A DNA stretch of 64,000 nucleotides from CAYVUM01 sp964619055 (GTDB lineage: Bacteria > Pseudomonadota > Alphaproteobacteria > Rhodospirillales > Defluviicoccaceae): NCBI GenBank assembly GCA_964619055.1, contig CAZUDB010000001.1, positions 87,953 to 151,952 of the forward strand, in the 5' to 3' direction. The notes beneath the pieces were generated by a model. It made no database searches, was not told where the DNA came from, and was given only the letters and a program-made list of their open reading frames with translations. A program made the translations under genes and the position numbers. Positions 8,802 through 17,151 of the stretch are shown in pieces. Positions within the stretch are counted from its first letter, which is position 1, and each line of letters starts with the position of its first letter.

Positions 8802-10595
8802 ATGACGGAACCGCAGTGGCCAAATGTGTTGACCATGCTCTTTGATCAGGCGGCGCGGTTTGGTGACCGTCCCTTTTTGTGGGCCAAGAGGCACGGCTCC
8901 TGGCAGCCGGTGGTGTGGACAGACGTAGCGCGCCAGGTCGCCGCGATCGGCGAGGGTCTTCGTCGGATCGGTCTGCAGCCCGGCGACCGGGTCCTTCTTG
9001 TATCAGAGAACCGCCCCGAATGGCTCATTGCAGACTGCGCCATTATGGCCGCCGGGGGCGTCACGGTTCCTGCTTATACAACCAACACGACGAATGATCA
9101 CCGCCACATTCTCGGCGATTCCGGGGCCGCCGGGGCAATCGTGTCCAATGCGCGGCTACTGCGTCCCTTGCTGCCAGCTCTGGAAGCGACCAAGAGCGCA
9201 CGCTTCGTTGTCACAATGGATGACAGCCACCGCACTGTGTCGGACGGTGCCACCCACCTTGCCAGCGCGGGCTGGGAGGACCTGGAAGGCAGTGAGGTAA
9301 TTCTATCCGACGTCGTAGAGCGGGCCCAGCAAGTCAAGCGGACTGACATGGCGTGCATCATCTACACCTCTGGCACGGGCGGCGCGCCAAAGGGGGTGAT
9401 GCTCTCCCACGGCGCCCTTCTCCACAACTGCGCCGGGGCCGAGGACGCTCTGAAAGACCTCGACATCGCCGACGCGATATATCTCTCGTTTCTGCCGCTG
9501 TCGCACTCCTATGAGCACACGGAGGGCCAGTTCTTTCCGATCTGGTGTGGCAGCCAAATCTACTATAGCTCCGGTGTCGAGCATTTAGCCTCGGACATGA
9601 AGGAGGTGCGCCCCACGATCATGACCGCGGTCCCTCGGCTGTACGAGACCTTTCAGACCCGCATTGTTCGTGGCGTGGAAAAGGCCGGCGGATTTAAGAA
9701 ATGGCTGTTCATGAGGACGGTGGCGTTGGGTCGCAAGCGCCGTCAAGGCAAGGCCCTTGGTCTGCTGGAAAAACTGCAGGACAAGCTTGTGGATCGGCTG
9801 GTGCGCGATAAGGTCCGGGCCGGGTTCGGCGGCCGCTTGGAAGCAATGGTGTCGGGCGGCGCGCCGCTAAATCCCGATACGGGGTGGTTCTTCGAGGCCC
9901 TGGGCCTGCAAATCCTCCAGGGATACGGGCTTACGGAATCCGGCCCCTGCTCCAATGTCAACCGCCCGGGCGCGCAAAAAATGCACACCGTAGGTCCACC
10001 GCTGCTCAACACCGAGATTCGGATCGCGGACGATGGTGAGATCCTGATCCGGGGCGAGCTGCTGATGCTCGGCTATTGGAACAACCCCGAGGCGACGGTC
10101 GAGGTCATCCGCGACGGCTGGCTTCACACCGGCGACATCGGTGCCCTTGACGAGGATGGGCACCTCATGATCACTGACCGCAAGAAGGATATCATCGTGG
10201 TTTCCGGAGGCGACAACGTCTCGCCGGCGCGCTTGGAAGGCCTGCTGGTGCAAGAGCCGGAGATCGGCCACGTCATGGTCTACGGCGACAAACGCCCACA
10301 CCTTGTGGCCATTGTCGTTCCCGACGGCGAATGGCTATCGGCCTGGGCCACCGGTAATGGCGGTAACGGCACCCTGGAGCGTTGCTCGCAGGACCCGGCG
10401 TTGCACAAGGCCATCGGTGAGGCGATCACGCGGGTCAACGCTCGACTGTCCAACATCGAGAAGATCAGGCGGTTTGCGATCGCCGACAAACCGTTCAGTA
10501 TCGACAACGGCCAGCTCACGCCGACCCTGAAAATCCGCCGCCACATCATCAAGCAGACGTACAGCAACGTTCTGGAAGAACTGTATCGGAACTAA
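8802..10595 (+). CDS. AMP-dependent long-chain acyl-CoA synthetase (fatty acid--CoA ligase)
   Basis: A 597-residue adenylate-forming ligase that activates a carboxylic acid to its CoA thioester via an acyl-AMP. The P-loop-like motif YTSGTGGAPKGVMLSHGAL, the A5 block GYGLTESGPCSNVN, GWLHTGDIG and DRKKDIIVVSGGDNV are all present. The overall plan, with a long middle region and 'TDRKKDII', fits the long-chain FadD/FAA type rather than acetyl-CoA synthetase. ATG at 8802 is preferred (GGAG about 10 bases upstream, first residues match the family); ATG at 8733 is an alternative. The true substrate cannot be read from the sequence. Confidence 0.93.
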   Translation: MTEPQWPNVLTMLFDQAARFGDRPFLWAKRHGSWQPVVWTDVARQVAAIGEGLRRIGLQPGDRVLLVSENRPEWLIADCAIMAAGGVTVPAYTTNTTNDHRHILGDSGAAGAIVSNARLLRPLLPALEATKSARFVVTMDDSHRTVSDGATHLASAGWEDLEGSEVILSDVVERAQQVKRTDMACIIYTSGTGGAPKGVMLSHGALLHNCAGAEDALKDLDIADAIYLSFLPLSHSYEHTEGQFFPIWCGSQIYYSSGVEHLASDMKEVRPTIMTAVPRLYETFQTRIVRGVEKAGGFKKWLFMRTVALGRKRRQGKALGLLEKLQDKLVDRLVRDKVRAGFGGRLEAMVSGGAPLNPDTGWFFEALGLQILQGYGLTESGPCSNVNRPGAQKMHTVGPPLLNTEIRIADDGEILIRGELLMLGYWNNPEATVEVIRDGWLHTGDIGALDEDGHLMITDRKKDIIVVSGGDNVSPARLEGLLVQEPEIGHVMVYGDKRPHLVAIVVPDGEWLSAWATGNGGNGTLERCSQDPALHKAIGEAITRVNARLSNIEKIRRFAIADKPFSIDNGQLTPTLKIRRHIIKQTYSNVLEELYRN

Positions 10596-10643
10596 GCATA
10601 TCGGGGCCGAAAAACACAATCATTGCGTGAATTTTTTAGAATC

Positions 10644-10677
10644 GTTCTAAAGTGTTTCACGTGAAACACTTTAGAAC
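10644..10677. other. parS: parS centromere site inside a perfect 34-bp palindrome
   Basis: Bases 10653-10668 read TGTTTCACGTGAAACA, identical to the canonical 16-bp ParB-binding parS site. The symmetry extends nine bases on each side, giving a perfect 34-bp inverted repeat without a spacer. No T-run follows on either strand, so it is not a standard intrinsic terminator. ParB loaded at parS drives ParA-mediated chromosome segregation, and such sites usually cluster near the replication origin. parA and parB themselves are not in the window. Confidence 0.9.
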
Positions 10678-10844
10678 TGTTCGAACCATACCCGCACTCC
10701 CCTGATTTCAATGATCTAATTTTCGGCAATCCACAGTTAAGGAGTCGAAACTGTATTTGAACGGCGCCCACGATCTGAACCAATGTCGGCTGCGACCGGG
10801 GCGGCCGAAATCGGTCAGCCGTCCCGCCGAGATTTCTGAACTGG
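10678..10844. other. Intergenic stretch after parS, no gene recognised
   Basis: Between the parS palindrome and the small minus-strand frame I see no conserved coding frame, no tRNA and no clear promoter. If the small frame at 10845 is not real, the gene-free space runs from 10596 to 11182 (587 bases), with parS as its only recognised element. Confidence 0.5.
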
Positions 10845-11009
10845 TTACGTTCGGCGCCTGAGCAGCAGCCTCGCCGGCAGCGGGAACAGAGCAACCGCCG
10901 GGGCTACCGGCACGGCCTTCGGCGCGAAGACGCGTAGGTTGGTGGTTCGGCTCAGGTCCAACGTAGCGCCGTCCACGTCCTCGAATAGTTCCTCGATCCA
11001 CGAGATCAT
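10845..11009 (-). CDS. Possible 54-residue protein with hydrophobic, arginine-ended C-terminus
   Basis: A short frame MISWIEELFEDVDGATLDLS... preceded by the purine-rich AAGGGGAAAGG directly before its ATG, a good ribosome site. The C-terminus is KAVPVAPAVALFPLPARLLL followed by RRRT: a Val-Pro-x-x-Pro start, a hydrophobic stretch and an arginine cluster. This loosely recalls a PEP-CTERM/VPLPA-type tail, but there is no N-terminal signal peptide and the hydrophobic run is short. It may be a small membrane protein, a remnant, or a chance frame. Confidence 0.3.
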   Translation of the reverse strand: MISWIEELFEDVDGATLDLSRTTNLRVFAPKAVPVAPAVALFPLPARLLLRRRT

Positions 11010-11182
11010 CCTTTCCCCTTCTTGTAATTTGCGCATCTGCAACGGATGGCATGCGCACCCCCTTGTCCACGCAGTTTGCCAGACCACGGTGACGGTCGAA
11101 TGACGGCACTGATACAAAGCCGATGACCACGCGACGGTCGGCGGCGATTGCGAATGACCGTCGTTCGCGGCACACTGTTTCC

Positions 11183-13126
11183 ATGGCTTCCATACTGACC
11201 AAACTTCGAGGAGCGTGGAGGAGGCCGCTGGCCTCAACCGTACTGGTCGCGGCGGCGCTTGTAGTCACGTTAGGCGATTCGGCACTGGCAGCAGCACGGG
11301 TCGCCCTCGTCATCGGCAACGGTACCTACGTTAAAGCGCCCGCCTTGCAGAACCCTCGGAACGATGCCCGCCTAATGGCCGACACCCTGCGCTCCCTGCA
11401 ATTCGACGTGCTGGAGCACCGGGATCTGAGCCAGAAGGAGATGAAACGTGCGATCCAGGACTTTGGCCGCCGCGTGCGCGCATCAGGGCCGGATACCGTC
11501 GCCCTGTTTTACTATGCGGGGCATTCGGTACAGGTGAACGGCGCCAACTATATGATCCCGGTCGGGGCCGATATCCTGAATGAAGCCGATGTGGACTTGG
11601 AAGGCGTTCAGGTGGCCTCCGTGTTGTCTACCCTGGACTTCTCCGGCTCCCAGCTGTCGTTCGTTGTTCTGGATGCCTGCCGAGACAACCCCTATTCCAC
11701 CGGTTTTCGGTCCGCCGCACGGGGGCTTGCGCGCATGGATGCGCCGGCCGGTTCGCTGATCGCCTATGCGACCGCGCCGGGTCAAGTGGCTCTGGACGGG
11801 GATGGCGATAACAGTCCCTACACGGCTGCTTTGACCGAGGCCATGCAGACACCAAATCTGACCGTCGAGCGGATGTTCCGCCGAGTGCGAAACCAGGTCA
11901 TCGCAGCCACCGGTGAACGTCAGGTACCATGGGAATCGTCGTCGCTCACTGGCGGTGACTTCTACTTCAAAGCGGCGGAGACGCCGGCCGCCGTGGCCAC
12001 GGCGGCATCTCCCACGGCACGGACACCGGTCACGGCGGACACGTCTGCCGTTCGATCGGCGGTGGCCGACTCACTTGTGGAAGTCACGTTCTGGCAATCC
12101 ATTGAGGACAGTGACAACCGCGCCGATTTCGAAGCCTACTTGAAGCGCTATCCTGACGGCGCATTTGCGCTACTGGCGCACAATCGTCTGGCTGCGCTGA
12201 CACCCGCTGTCGTCGCCGGTGCGGACCGCGGCCTGACCCCGCTGCCGCCTCCTCCGGTAGCCGCAACCGGCGATAATGCAGACGGGCCGGAGACATTGGC
12301 AGAGGTGGCGGTACCGGAACGGGAGCCAGAACCAGCGACGGCAGAGCCGGCTATCGAGCCATCCGACCGAGTCGCACGGCTAACCCCACCGGAAGCGGAC
12401 AGAGCACCGTCAATGACACCAGAACGGCCCCCGGAGCCCACCGTCCGCGTCGACCCGCTGGATGCCACGCTCTACGTACAGCGCAATGCCAACGTCCGCA
12501 GCGGCCCGTCCACGGATGCGCGGCGTCTGACCACGCTCAAGACGGGCACGCCGCTGCGCGCCACGGGCCGCGTGCGAGGTGAGAATTGGACCAAGGTCGC
12601 CTTAGCCGACGGCCGTGAGGCGTTCATCTTTTCACCTCTCCTCGGATCATCAACTCCGGCACCACCCGCACCACCGCCCGAACGCGCGGAGCGGGAGCTA
12701 CCGGCAGACTCTCCTGCGAGGACAGCGAAACCTCGCGCAAGCGAGCCACCGGCACGATCGGAGCGCTCTCGGGGGCCCGAAGTGGCGGCGATACAGCGCT
12801 CACCCGAGCCAAGGGCAAGAAAAGAGCCCAAGCAGCACCCTTTCGACGGCCGCTGGCGCGTCATCCTGCTCGTGGAGCCTGGTTGCCCGATCAGGGATCG
12901 CCCATTTATTCGGTTCCCGGTTTCGTCACAAAACGGCACCGTCTCCGGCACGGTCAGACTGAACGTGGAGTATCCGGTCACCGGCCGAATTGAGACGAAC
13001 GGTTCGTTTATGTTTCGAACCAAGGATCCCCATGCGACGTTCAGCGGCCGTCTCTCGAGCTCCGGCGGTCAAGGCAAATGGACCAATAAGCACGGCTGCT
13101 TTGGCACACTCCGGGTCGTTCGATGA
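11183..13126 (+). CDS. Caspase-family (C14) protein with SH3 domain, exported
   Basis: A 647-residue protein with a signal peptide (hydrophobic core about 17-30, Ala-rich cleavage region near ALAAA). Residues 39-290 are a caspase/metacaspase fold: ALVIGNGTY start, catalytic His114 in YYAGHSVQ and Cys166 in VVLDACRDNPY, so the dyad is intact. Residues about 310-350 (VEVTFWQSIEDS...FEAYLKRYPDG) resemble a TPR-like linker found in bacterial caspase-like proteins. After a Pro/Glu-rich linker comes an SH3b domain at about 435-495 (LYVQRNANVRSGPSTDARRL). A second disordered stretch and a small C-terminal beta domain (FDGRWRVILLVEPGCP...) follow. Function is probably periplasmic; substrate unknown. 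Confidence 0.85.
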   Translation: MASILTKLRGAWRRPLASTVLVAAALVVTLGDSALAAARVALVIGNGTYVKAPALQNPRNDARLMADTLRSLQFDVLEHRDLSQKEMKRAIQDFGRRVRASGPDTVALFYYAGHSVQVNGANYMIPVGADILNEADVDLEGVQVASVLSTLDFSGSQLSFVVLDACRDNPYSTGFRSAARGLARMDAPAGSLIAYATAPGQVALDGDGDNSPYTAALTEAMQTPNLTVERMFRRVRNQVIAATGERQVPWESSSLTGGDFYFKAAETPAAVATAASPTARTPVTADTSAVRSAVADSLVEVTFWQSIEDSDNRADFEAYLKRYPDGAFALLAHNRLAALTPAVVAGADRGLTPLPPPPVAATGDNADGPETLAEVAVPEREPEPATAEPAIEPSDRVARLTPPEADRAPSMTPERPPEPTVRVDPLDATLYVQRNANVRSGPSTDARRLTTLKTGTPLRATGRVRGENWTKVALADGREAFIFSPLLGSSTPAPPAPPPERAERELPADSPARTAKPRASEPPARSERSRGPEVAAIQRSPEPRARKEPKQHPFDGRWRVILLVEPGCPIRDRPFIRFPVSSQNGTVSGTVRLNVEYPVTGRIETNGSFMFRTKDPHATFSGRLSSSGGQGKWTNKHGCFGTLRVVR

Positions 13127-13299
13127 TCTCCCAGCAAAGCGCCCCAGACCCGTCGAAACGCCTTGGTTGGCTCGCCACAGCGCTTGTTCCGCGCCAAAGT
13201 TTGTGCATTATCCTGCCGCCACGCGGCTAAGAGGGGTTTCAACAAACACGTGCTCTGTTGCCGCGTGGAACGACTCGCTAGCGACGCACGGAGGCATCG

Positions 13300-14217
13300 A
13301 TGACAGCGGGATACGGGTGGGTCGCGGCGACAGCGCTGGTGTTGGCACTGGGCTTCACGATGGCGAGTGGGGCCGCGCAGGCCTCTGATGAGGCAAAACC
13401 GGAAAGCGATGCGGCGAAAGATGCCGCAGCAACGACCGAGCAACAGACTTCTTCTGATGGAGCAAACGCGCCGGACGATGAGTCCGATCCCGTGATGGCG
13501 ATTGTCAATGGGGAGGAGATCCGACGCTCGGATGCGCTGAGGGCCCGCAGCCGCCTTCCGGAGCCCGTTCGAGACATGCCCGAAGACGTGGTGCTGCGTG
13601 TGCTCACACAAATGGTCATCGATACCCGCCTGGTGGCTGCGGAGGCCCGAACGCAGGGAGTCGACGAGCGTGAGCCGATCCAAGACCGCATTCGCTATAT
13701 GACGGATATCGTTCTTGAGCAGGAGCTGCTCCGTTCGTACTTAAACGATCAGGTCACAGAGGACGCCATTCTCAATCAATACAACGTGCTGGCTGAGGAC
13801 GAAGCGGCCCGGGATCAGGTGAAAATCCGCCATATCCTGGTGGCTGACGAAGCGGCCGCCAAAGAGGTTATCGCTCAACTAGATAACGGTGGGGATTTCG
13901 CGGCCATCGCCAAGGAACACTCCACGGATACAACCGCCGAAACCGGCGGCGAAATCGGGTACGTAGCGCGCTCGGAAATGCTCCCGGCATTGAGAGCCGG
14001 GGCGTCGGCGCTGGAGATCGGGGCTTACTCGAAGTCGCCCATCGAAACGGAGTTTGGATGGCATGTCATCCAACTGCAGGACGTGCGCGTTCTCGAGATG
14101 CCGCCGCTTGACGATCGGCTCAAAGCACATTTGCGGCAGGTCATGGCCGATGACCTTCGCAAACAGTATGTCTCACGCCTGCGCGACAACGCAGACGTGG
14201 AGTTTCTAATCCCCTAA
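13300..14217 (+). CDS. PpiC-type (parvulin) peptidyl-prolyl isomerase, exported
   Basis: A 305-residue periplasmic foldase with a signal peptide ending near GAAQA. A charged, low-complexity linker (about 28-60) precedes a SurA/PrsA-like N-domain with IVNGEEIRRSD. The parvulin domain is at about 165-260: VKIRHILVADEAAAKEVIAQ, GGDFAAIAKEHSTD, GGEIGYVARSEM and FGWHVIQLQDVR. The start ATG has GGAGG five bases upstream. It precedes argJ and mutT in the same direction, an order seen in other alphaproteobacteria. Confidence 0.93.
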   Translation: MTAGYGWVAATALVLALGFTMASGAAQASDEAKPESDAAKDAAATTEQQTSSDGANAPDDESDPVMAIVNGEEIRRSDALRARSRLPEPVRDMPEDVVLRVLTQMVIDTRLVAAEARTQGVDEREPIQDRIRYMTDIVLEQELLRSYLNDQVTEDAILNQYNVLAEDEAARDQVKIRHILVADEAAAKEVIAQLDNGGDFAAIAKEHSTDTTAETGGEIGYVARSEMLPALRAGASALEIGAYSKSPIETEFGWHVIQLQDVRVLEMPPLDDRLKAHLRQVMADDLRKQYVSRLRDNADVEFLIP

Positions 14218-14320
14218 GTCCGCGAGCCGATGCACGCTTCGAGGCTGCGGAGCGTCACATCCGTTCGCCTCTTACCTGGCCCCTAGGTTCGTCTTCCGCC
14301 CGTGTAAGTCAACGAGTGCC

Positions 14321-15550
14321 ATGCTATCCCGCTCCCCTCTTGCTCCATCGCGATTTCCCGAAATGCCAACGGTTCGCGGCGTTCAACTCGCAACCCACGC
14401 CTGCGGGATCCGAACGACCGACCGCGCGGACGTGCTGCTTGTCGACTTGGTAGATGGTACGACCGCGGCCGGCGTGCTGACGCAGTCGGCAACCGCCTCC
14501 GCACCGGTGGTGTGGTGCCGCCAGTGCTTACCGAGAGGAATGGCCCGGGCGGTGGTCGTGAATGCGGGCAACGCCAATGCGTTTACCGGCATTGGCGGCT
14601 TGGATTCAGTTAATCGATGCGTGACGGCCACGGCGACGGCCGTCGGGTGTTTGCCGGAGGACGTTTACGTGGCCTCCACGGGCGTAATTGGAGAACCGTT
14701 GCCCGATGAGCGCATTACCGGGGCATTAGCGTCGCTCCAGGCATCTCTAGCGCCGGATACGTGGGAAGCGGCCGCATCGGCCATCATGACTACCGACACC
14801 TTTCCAAAGGGGGCCTGTGAACGCGCTTTCTTGGACAAAACAGCTGTTACGATCGCCGGAATCGCGAAGGGTTCGGGTATGATCCAGCCGAACATGGCGA
14901 CGATGCTGGCTTTCGTGTTCACGGACGCGGCGATCGCAGCGCCTGTATTGCAAGGGCTGATCCAGGAGGCTTGCGACACTTCGTTCAATAGCATCACCGT
15001 TGACAGCGACACCTCCACGAGCGACACCCTGATGTTGTTTGCCACCGGACGTGCTGGCAACCAGCCAGTCACCTCTTTGGACGATCCGCGGTTGGCAGAT
15101 TTCCGGGCCAAGCTCGGCGAAGTGTGCCTTGACCTCGCCCATCAGGTCGTTCGCGATGGCGAGGGAGCGAGCCGGTTCGTAACGATCCACGTCTGTGGCG
15201 CAGAAACAGACCACGCTGCCAAGCGGATCGCCTTTTCCATCGCCAACTCACCCCTGGTTAAAACAGCCATCGCCGGCTCGGACGCCAATTGGGGACGGAT
15301 CGTCATGGCCGTGGGTAAGGCTGGCGAACAGGCCGACCGTGACCGACTCAGCATTCGCATTGGCGGTATCACCCTAACGGAAGGCGGCGCCCGGCGACCC
15401 GGCTATGACGAGGGCCCGGTTGCGGCCCATATGCGCGGCCGCGATATCGAGATCGAGGTGGACGTGGGCGTCGGTAACGGTGTCGCCATCGTTTGGACGT
15501 GCGACCTAACCCATGACTATGTGACGATCAATGCCGACTACCGGTCCTGA
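14321..15550 (+). CDS. argJ: Bifunctional ornithine acetyltransferase / N-acetylglutamate synthase ArgJ
   Basis: A 409-residue enzyme that recycles the acetyl group between N-acetylornithine and glutamate in arginine synthesis. SPLAP..FP.MP..RGV at the N-terminus is typical. The self-cleavage site with its nucleophilic Thr is in KGSGMIQPNMATMLAF, and VNAGNANAFTG and NSPLVKTAIAGSDANWGRI are conserved substrate-site blocks. Full length, no disruption. The 3' end overlaps the start of mutT by 20 bases. Confidence 0.97.
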   Translation: MLSRSPLAPSRFPEMPTVRGVQLATHACGIRTTDRADVLLVDLVDGTTAAGVLTQSATASAPVVWCRQCLPRGMARAVVVNAGNANAFTGIGGLDSVNRCVTATATAVGCLPEDVYVASTGVIGEPLPDERITGALASLQASLAPDTWEAAASAIMTTDTFPKGACERAFLDKTAVTIAGIAKGSGMIQPNMATMLAFVFTDAAIAAPVLQGLIQEACDTSFNSITVDSDTSTSDTLMLFATGRAGNQPVTSLDDPRLADFRAKLGEVCLDLAHQVVRDGEGASRFVTIHVCGAETDHAAKRIAFSIANSPLVKTAIAGSDANWGRIVMAVGKAGEQADRDRLSIRIGGITLTEGGARRPGYDEGPVAAHMRGRDIEIEVDVGVGNGVAIVWTCDLTHDYVTINADYRS

Positions 15551-15995
15551 CTCGGGCTGTCTGAGCATTGTCCCGGCGCCGGATCGAGCGCCCCTACCGA
15601 TCGTGCTTGTGGCCGCCGCGGCCCTTATCGACCCGGACGGGCGGGTGCTGATGGCCCAGCGCCCCGCCCAGAAGGCCATGGCCGGGCTTTGGGAGTTCCC
15701 TGGTGGCAAGGTCGACGCAGAGGAGACGCCAGAGGCTGCCCTGGTGCGTGAACTGGCGGAGGAGCTGGGCATCGACATCACGGAAAGCTGCCTGGCCCCG
15801 TTCACGTTCGCCAGCCATCGCTACGAGAGCTTCCATTTGTTGATGCCGCTGTATCTGTGCCGGGTCTGGCGCGGCATACCGCAACCGCGGGAAGCCCAAG
15901 CATTGCGCTGGATCATGCCACGGGCGCTGATGTCCTTGGAGATGCCCCCTGCGGATGTGCCATTGGTCGCCATGCTGCGGGACTTTCTGTCGTGA
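15531..15995 (+). CDS. mutT: MutT-type Nudix hydrolase (8-oxo-dGTP diphosphatase)
   Basis: A 154-residue Nudix protein that most likely removes 8-oxo-dGTP from the nucleotide pool. The Nudix box starts at GGKVDAEETPEAALVRELAE and continues with ELGI, matching Gx5Ex7REUxEExGU. WEFPGGK and the C-terminal LRWIMPRAL (purine-site region) fit MutT. It overlaps argJ upstream, and its stop overlaps the GTG start of the next gene (GTGA), so argJ-mutT-MoaB-domain genes are one operon. Confidence 0.92.
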   Translation: MPTTGPDSGCLSIVPAPDRAPLPIVLVAAAALIDPDGRVLMAQRPAQKAMAGLWEFPGGKVDAEETPEAALVRELAEELGIDITESCLAPFTFASHRYESFHLLMPLYLCRVWRGIPQPREAQALRWIMPRALMSLEMPPADVPLVAMLRDFLS

Positions 15996-16795
15996 CGGAC
16001 CGGGTCGAGGCTACACTCTCAACCGCCGAAGCCGGTTCGAGACCCCGTGTGACGGCGTGTGTCCTGATCATCGGTAACGAGATCCTGTCGGGGCGCACCC
16101 AGGATGTGAACCTGAGCTACCTCGCCGAGACGTTGAATGCATGCGGCATTCAAGTCACTGAAGCCCGCGTCTTGCCCGATGACGCCGCTGTCATCATTGA
16201 TGCGATCCGCACCTGCCGAAGCGGCTTCAACTACGTGGTGACGACGGGCGGGATCGGCCCGACCCACGACGACATCACGTCCGCGGCGGTCGCAGCTGCA
16301 TTCGGGCGGCCGCTGGTTCGAGACGCTGAAGCCGCGCGGCGGCTCAAGGAGCAGTATTCGCCTGATCAGTTGAACGCGGCTCGGCTGAAGATGGCCGACG
16401 TGCCGGAGGGCGCTGAGCTCATCGACAACCCGGTCAGCCGCGCGCCAGGCTTTCGGATTGAGAACGTGATCGTGCTGCCGGGTGTGCCCAGAATCCTGCA
16501 GGCCATGGTGGATGGCTATCGGCACCAGCTGCAGGGCGGCACGCCAATGCTTGCACGAACACTCTCGGCATTCCTTACCGAAGGCGCGATCGCCTCGGAG
16601 CTCGCAAGGGTCCAAGCCGATCACGTAGATGCCGAAATCGGCAGCTACCCATTCGTGCGTGACAGTCGTTTGGGCGTATGCTTGGTCGTCCGATGCACCG
16701 ACCGCGATGCCCTGGACGCAGCGACGACCGCCGTTTGCAGCATGCTCTCGGACCTTGGCGCGGACGTCATTGTCGACGAGGCGCCGACGCGTTGA
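15992..16795 (+). CDS. Molybdopterin-binding (MoaB/Mog-type, CinA N-terminal) domain protein
   Basis: A 267-residue stand-alone molybdopterin-binding-fold protein. Motifs ACVLIIGNEILSGRTQDVN, VTTGGIGPTHDDITSAAVA and VIVLPGVPRILQAM match the CinA N-terminal/MoaB family. No C-terminal nicotinamide-nucleotide amidase domain is present, as usual for this alphaproteobacterial subfamily; CinA N-domains have pyrophosphatase activity on ADP-ribose. GTG at 15992 is chosen because it overlaps the mutT stop by GTGA; the open frame further upstream is mutT read in another frame. Confidence 0.9.
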   Translation: MTDRVEATLSTAEAGSRPRVTACVLIIGNEILSGRTQDVNLSYLAETLNACGIQVTEARVLPDDAAVIIDAIRTCRSGFNYVVTTGGIGPTHDDITSAAVAAAFGRPLVRDAEAARRLKEQYSPDQLNAARLKMADVPEGAELIDNPVSRAPGFRIENVIVLPGVPRILQAMVDGYRHQLQGGTPMLARTLSAFLTEGAIASELARVQADHVDAEIGSYPFVRDSRLGVCLVVRCTDRDALDAATTAVCSMLSDLGADVIVDEAPTR

Positions 16796-16893
16796 TCGTC
16801 GACGGTTGACGTCGTCACGGCAAGGTCACACGTGACCGTTGGGAGAGTGGCGGATTGTCGCGGACTTCCGGGGGAAACACATGGAAATTGGCC

Positions 16894-17151
16894 ATGCGCC
16901 ACTTCGAACGCCATGCCATCGGATTTTTGTTAAAGCATTGCGGCGCTGGCTGCCTCGGCGGCTTGGTTCTGGGCTGGCTCATCGTGAGGTTCGATGTGGC
17001 CGGTCTCGGAACGATGATTGCCACATCGCCGGACAAATATCTCGCACTCGGCATGCTGTTCTTCGGCCTGTTCATTACTTTTGGCAGCATTGCTATGGCC
17101 GTTGGCATAATGAGCATGGGTGAGGAACGGGATTCCGATCCGCCGCGATGA
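16894..17151 (+). CDS. Small two-helix inner membrane protein, unknown function
   Basis: An 85-residue protein: MRHFERHAIGFLLKHCGAGC, a first hydrophobic helix (LGGLVLGWLIV), a short loop, a second helix (LALGMLFFGLFITFGSIAMA) and a charged tail. I recognise no named family, although the opening HAIGFLLKHCGAG looks conserved rather than random. The stop overlaps the ATG of the following histidine phosphatase gene (ATGA), so the two are translated together. An in-frame start at 16855 would add 13 polar residues. Confidence 0.7.
   Translation: MRHFERHAIGFLLKHCGAGCLGGLVLGWLIVRFDVAGLGTMIATSPDKYLALGMLFFGLFITFGSIAMAVGIMSMGEERDSDPPR

Noticed and set aside
10644..10677. The palindrome as a rho-independent terminator for the acyl-CoA synthetase gene
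   Set aside because: No T-run follows the stem on either strand, and the core equals the parS sequence exactly.
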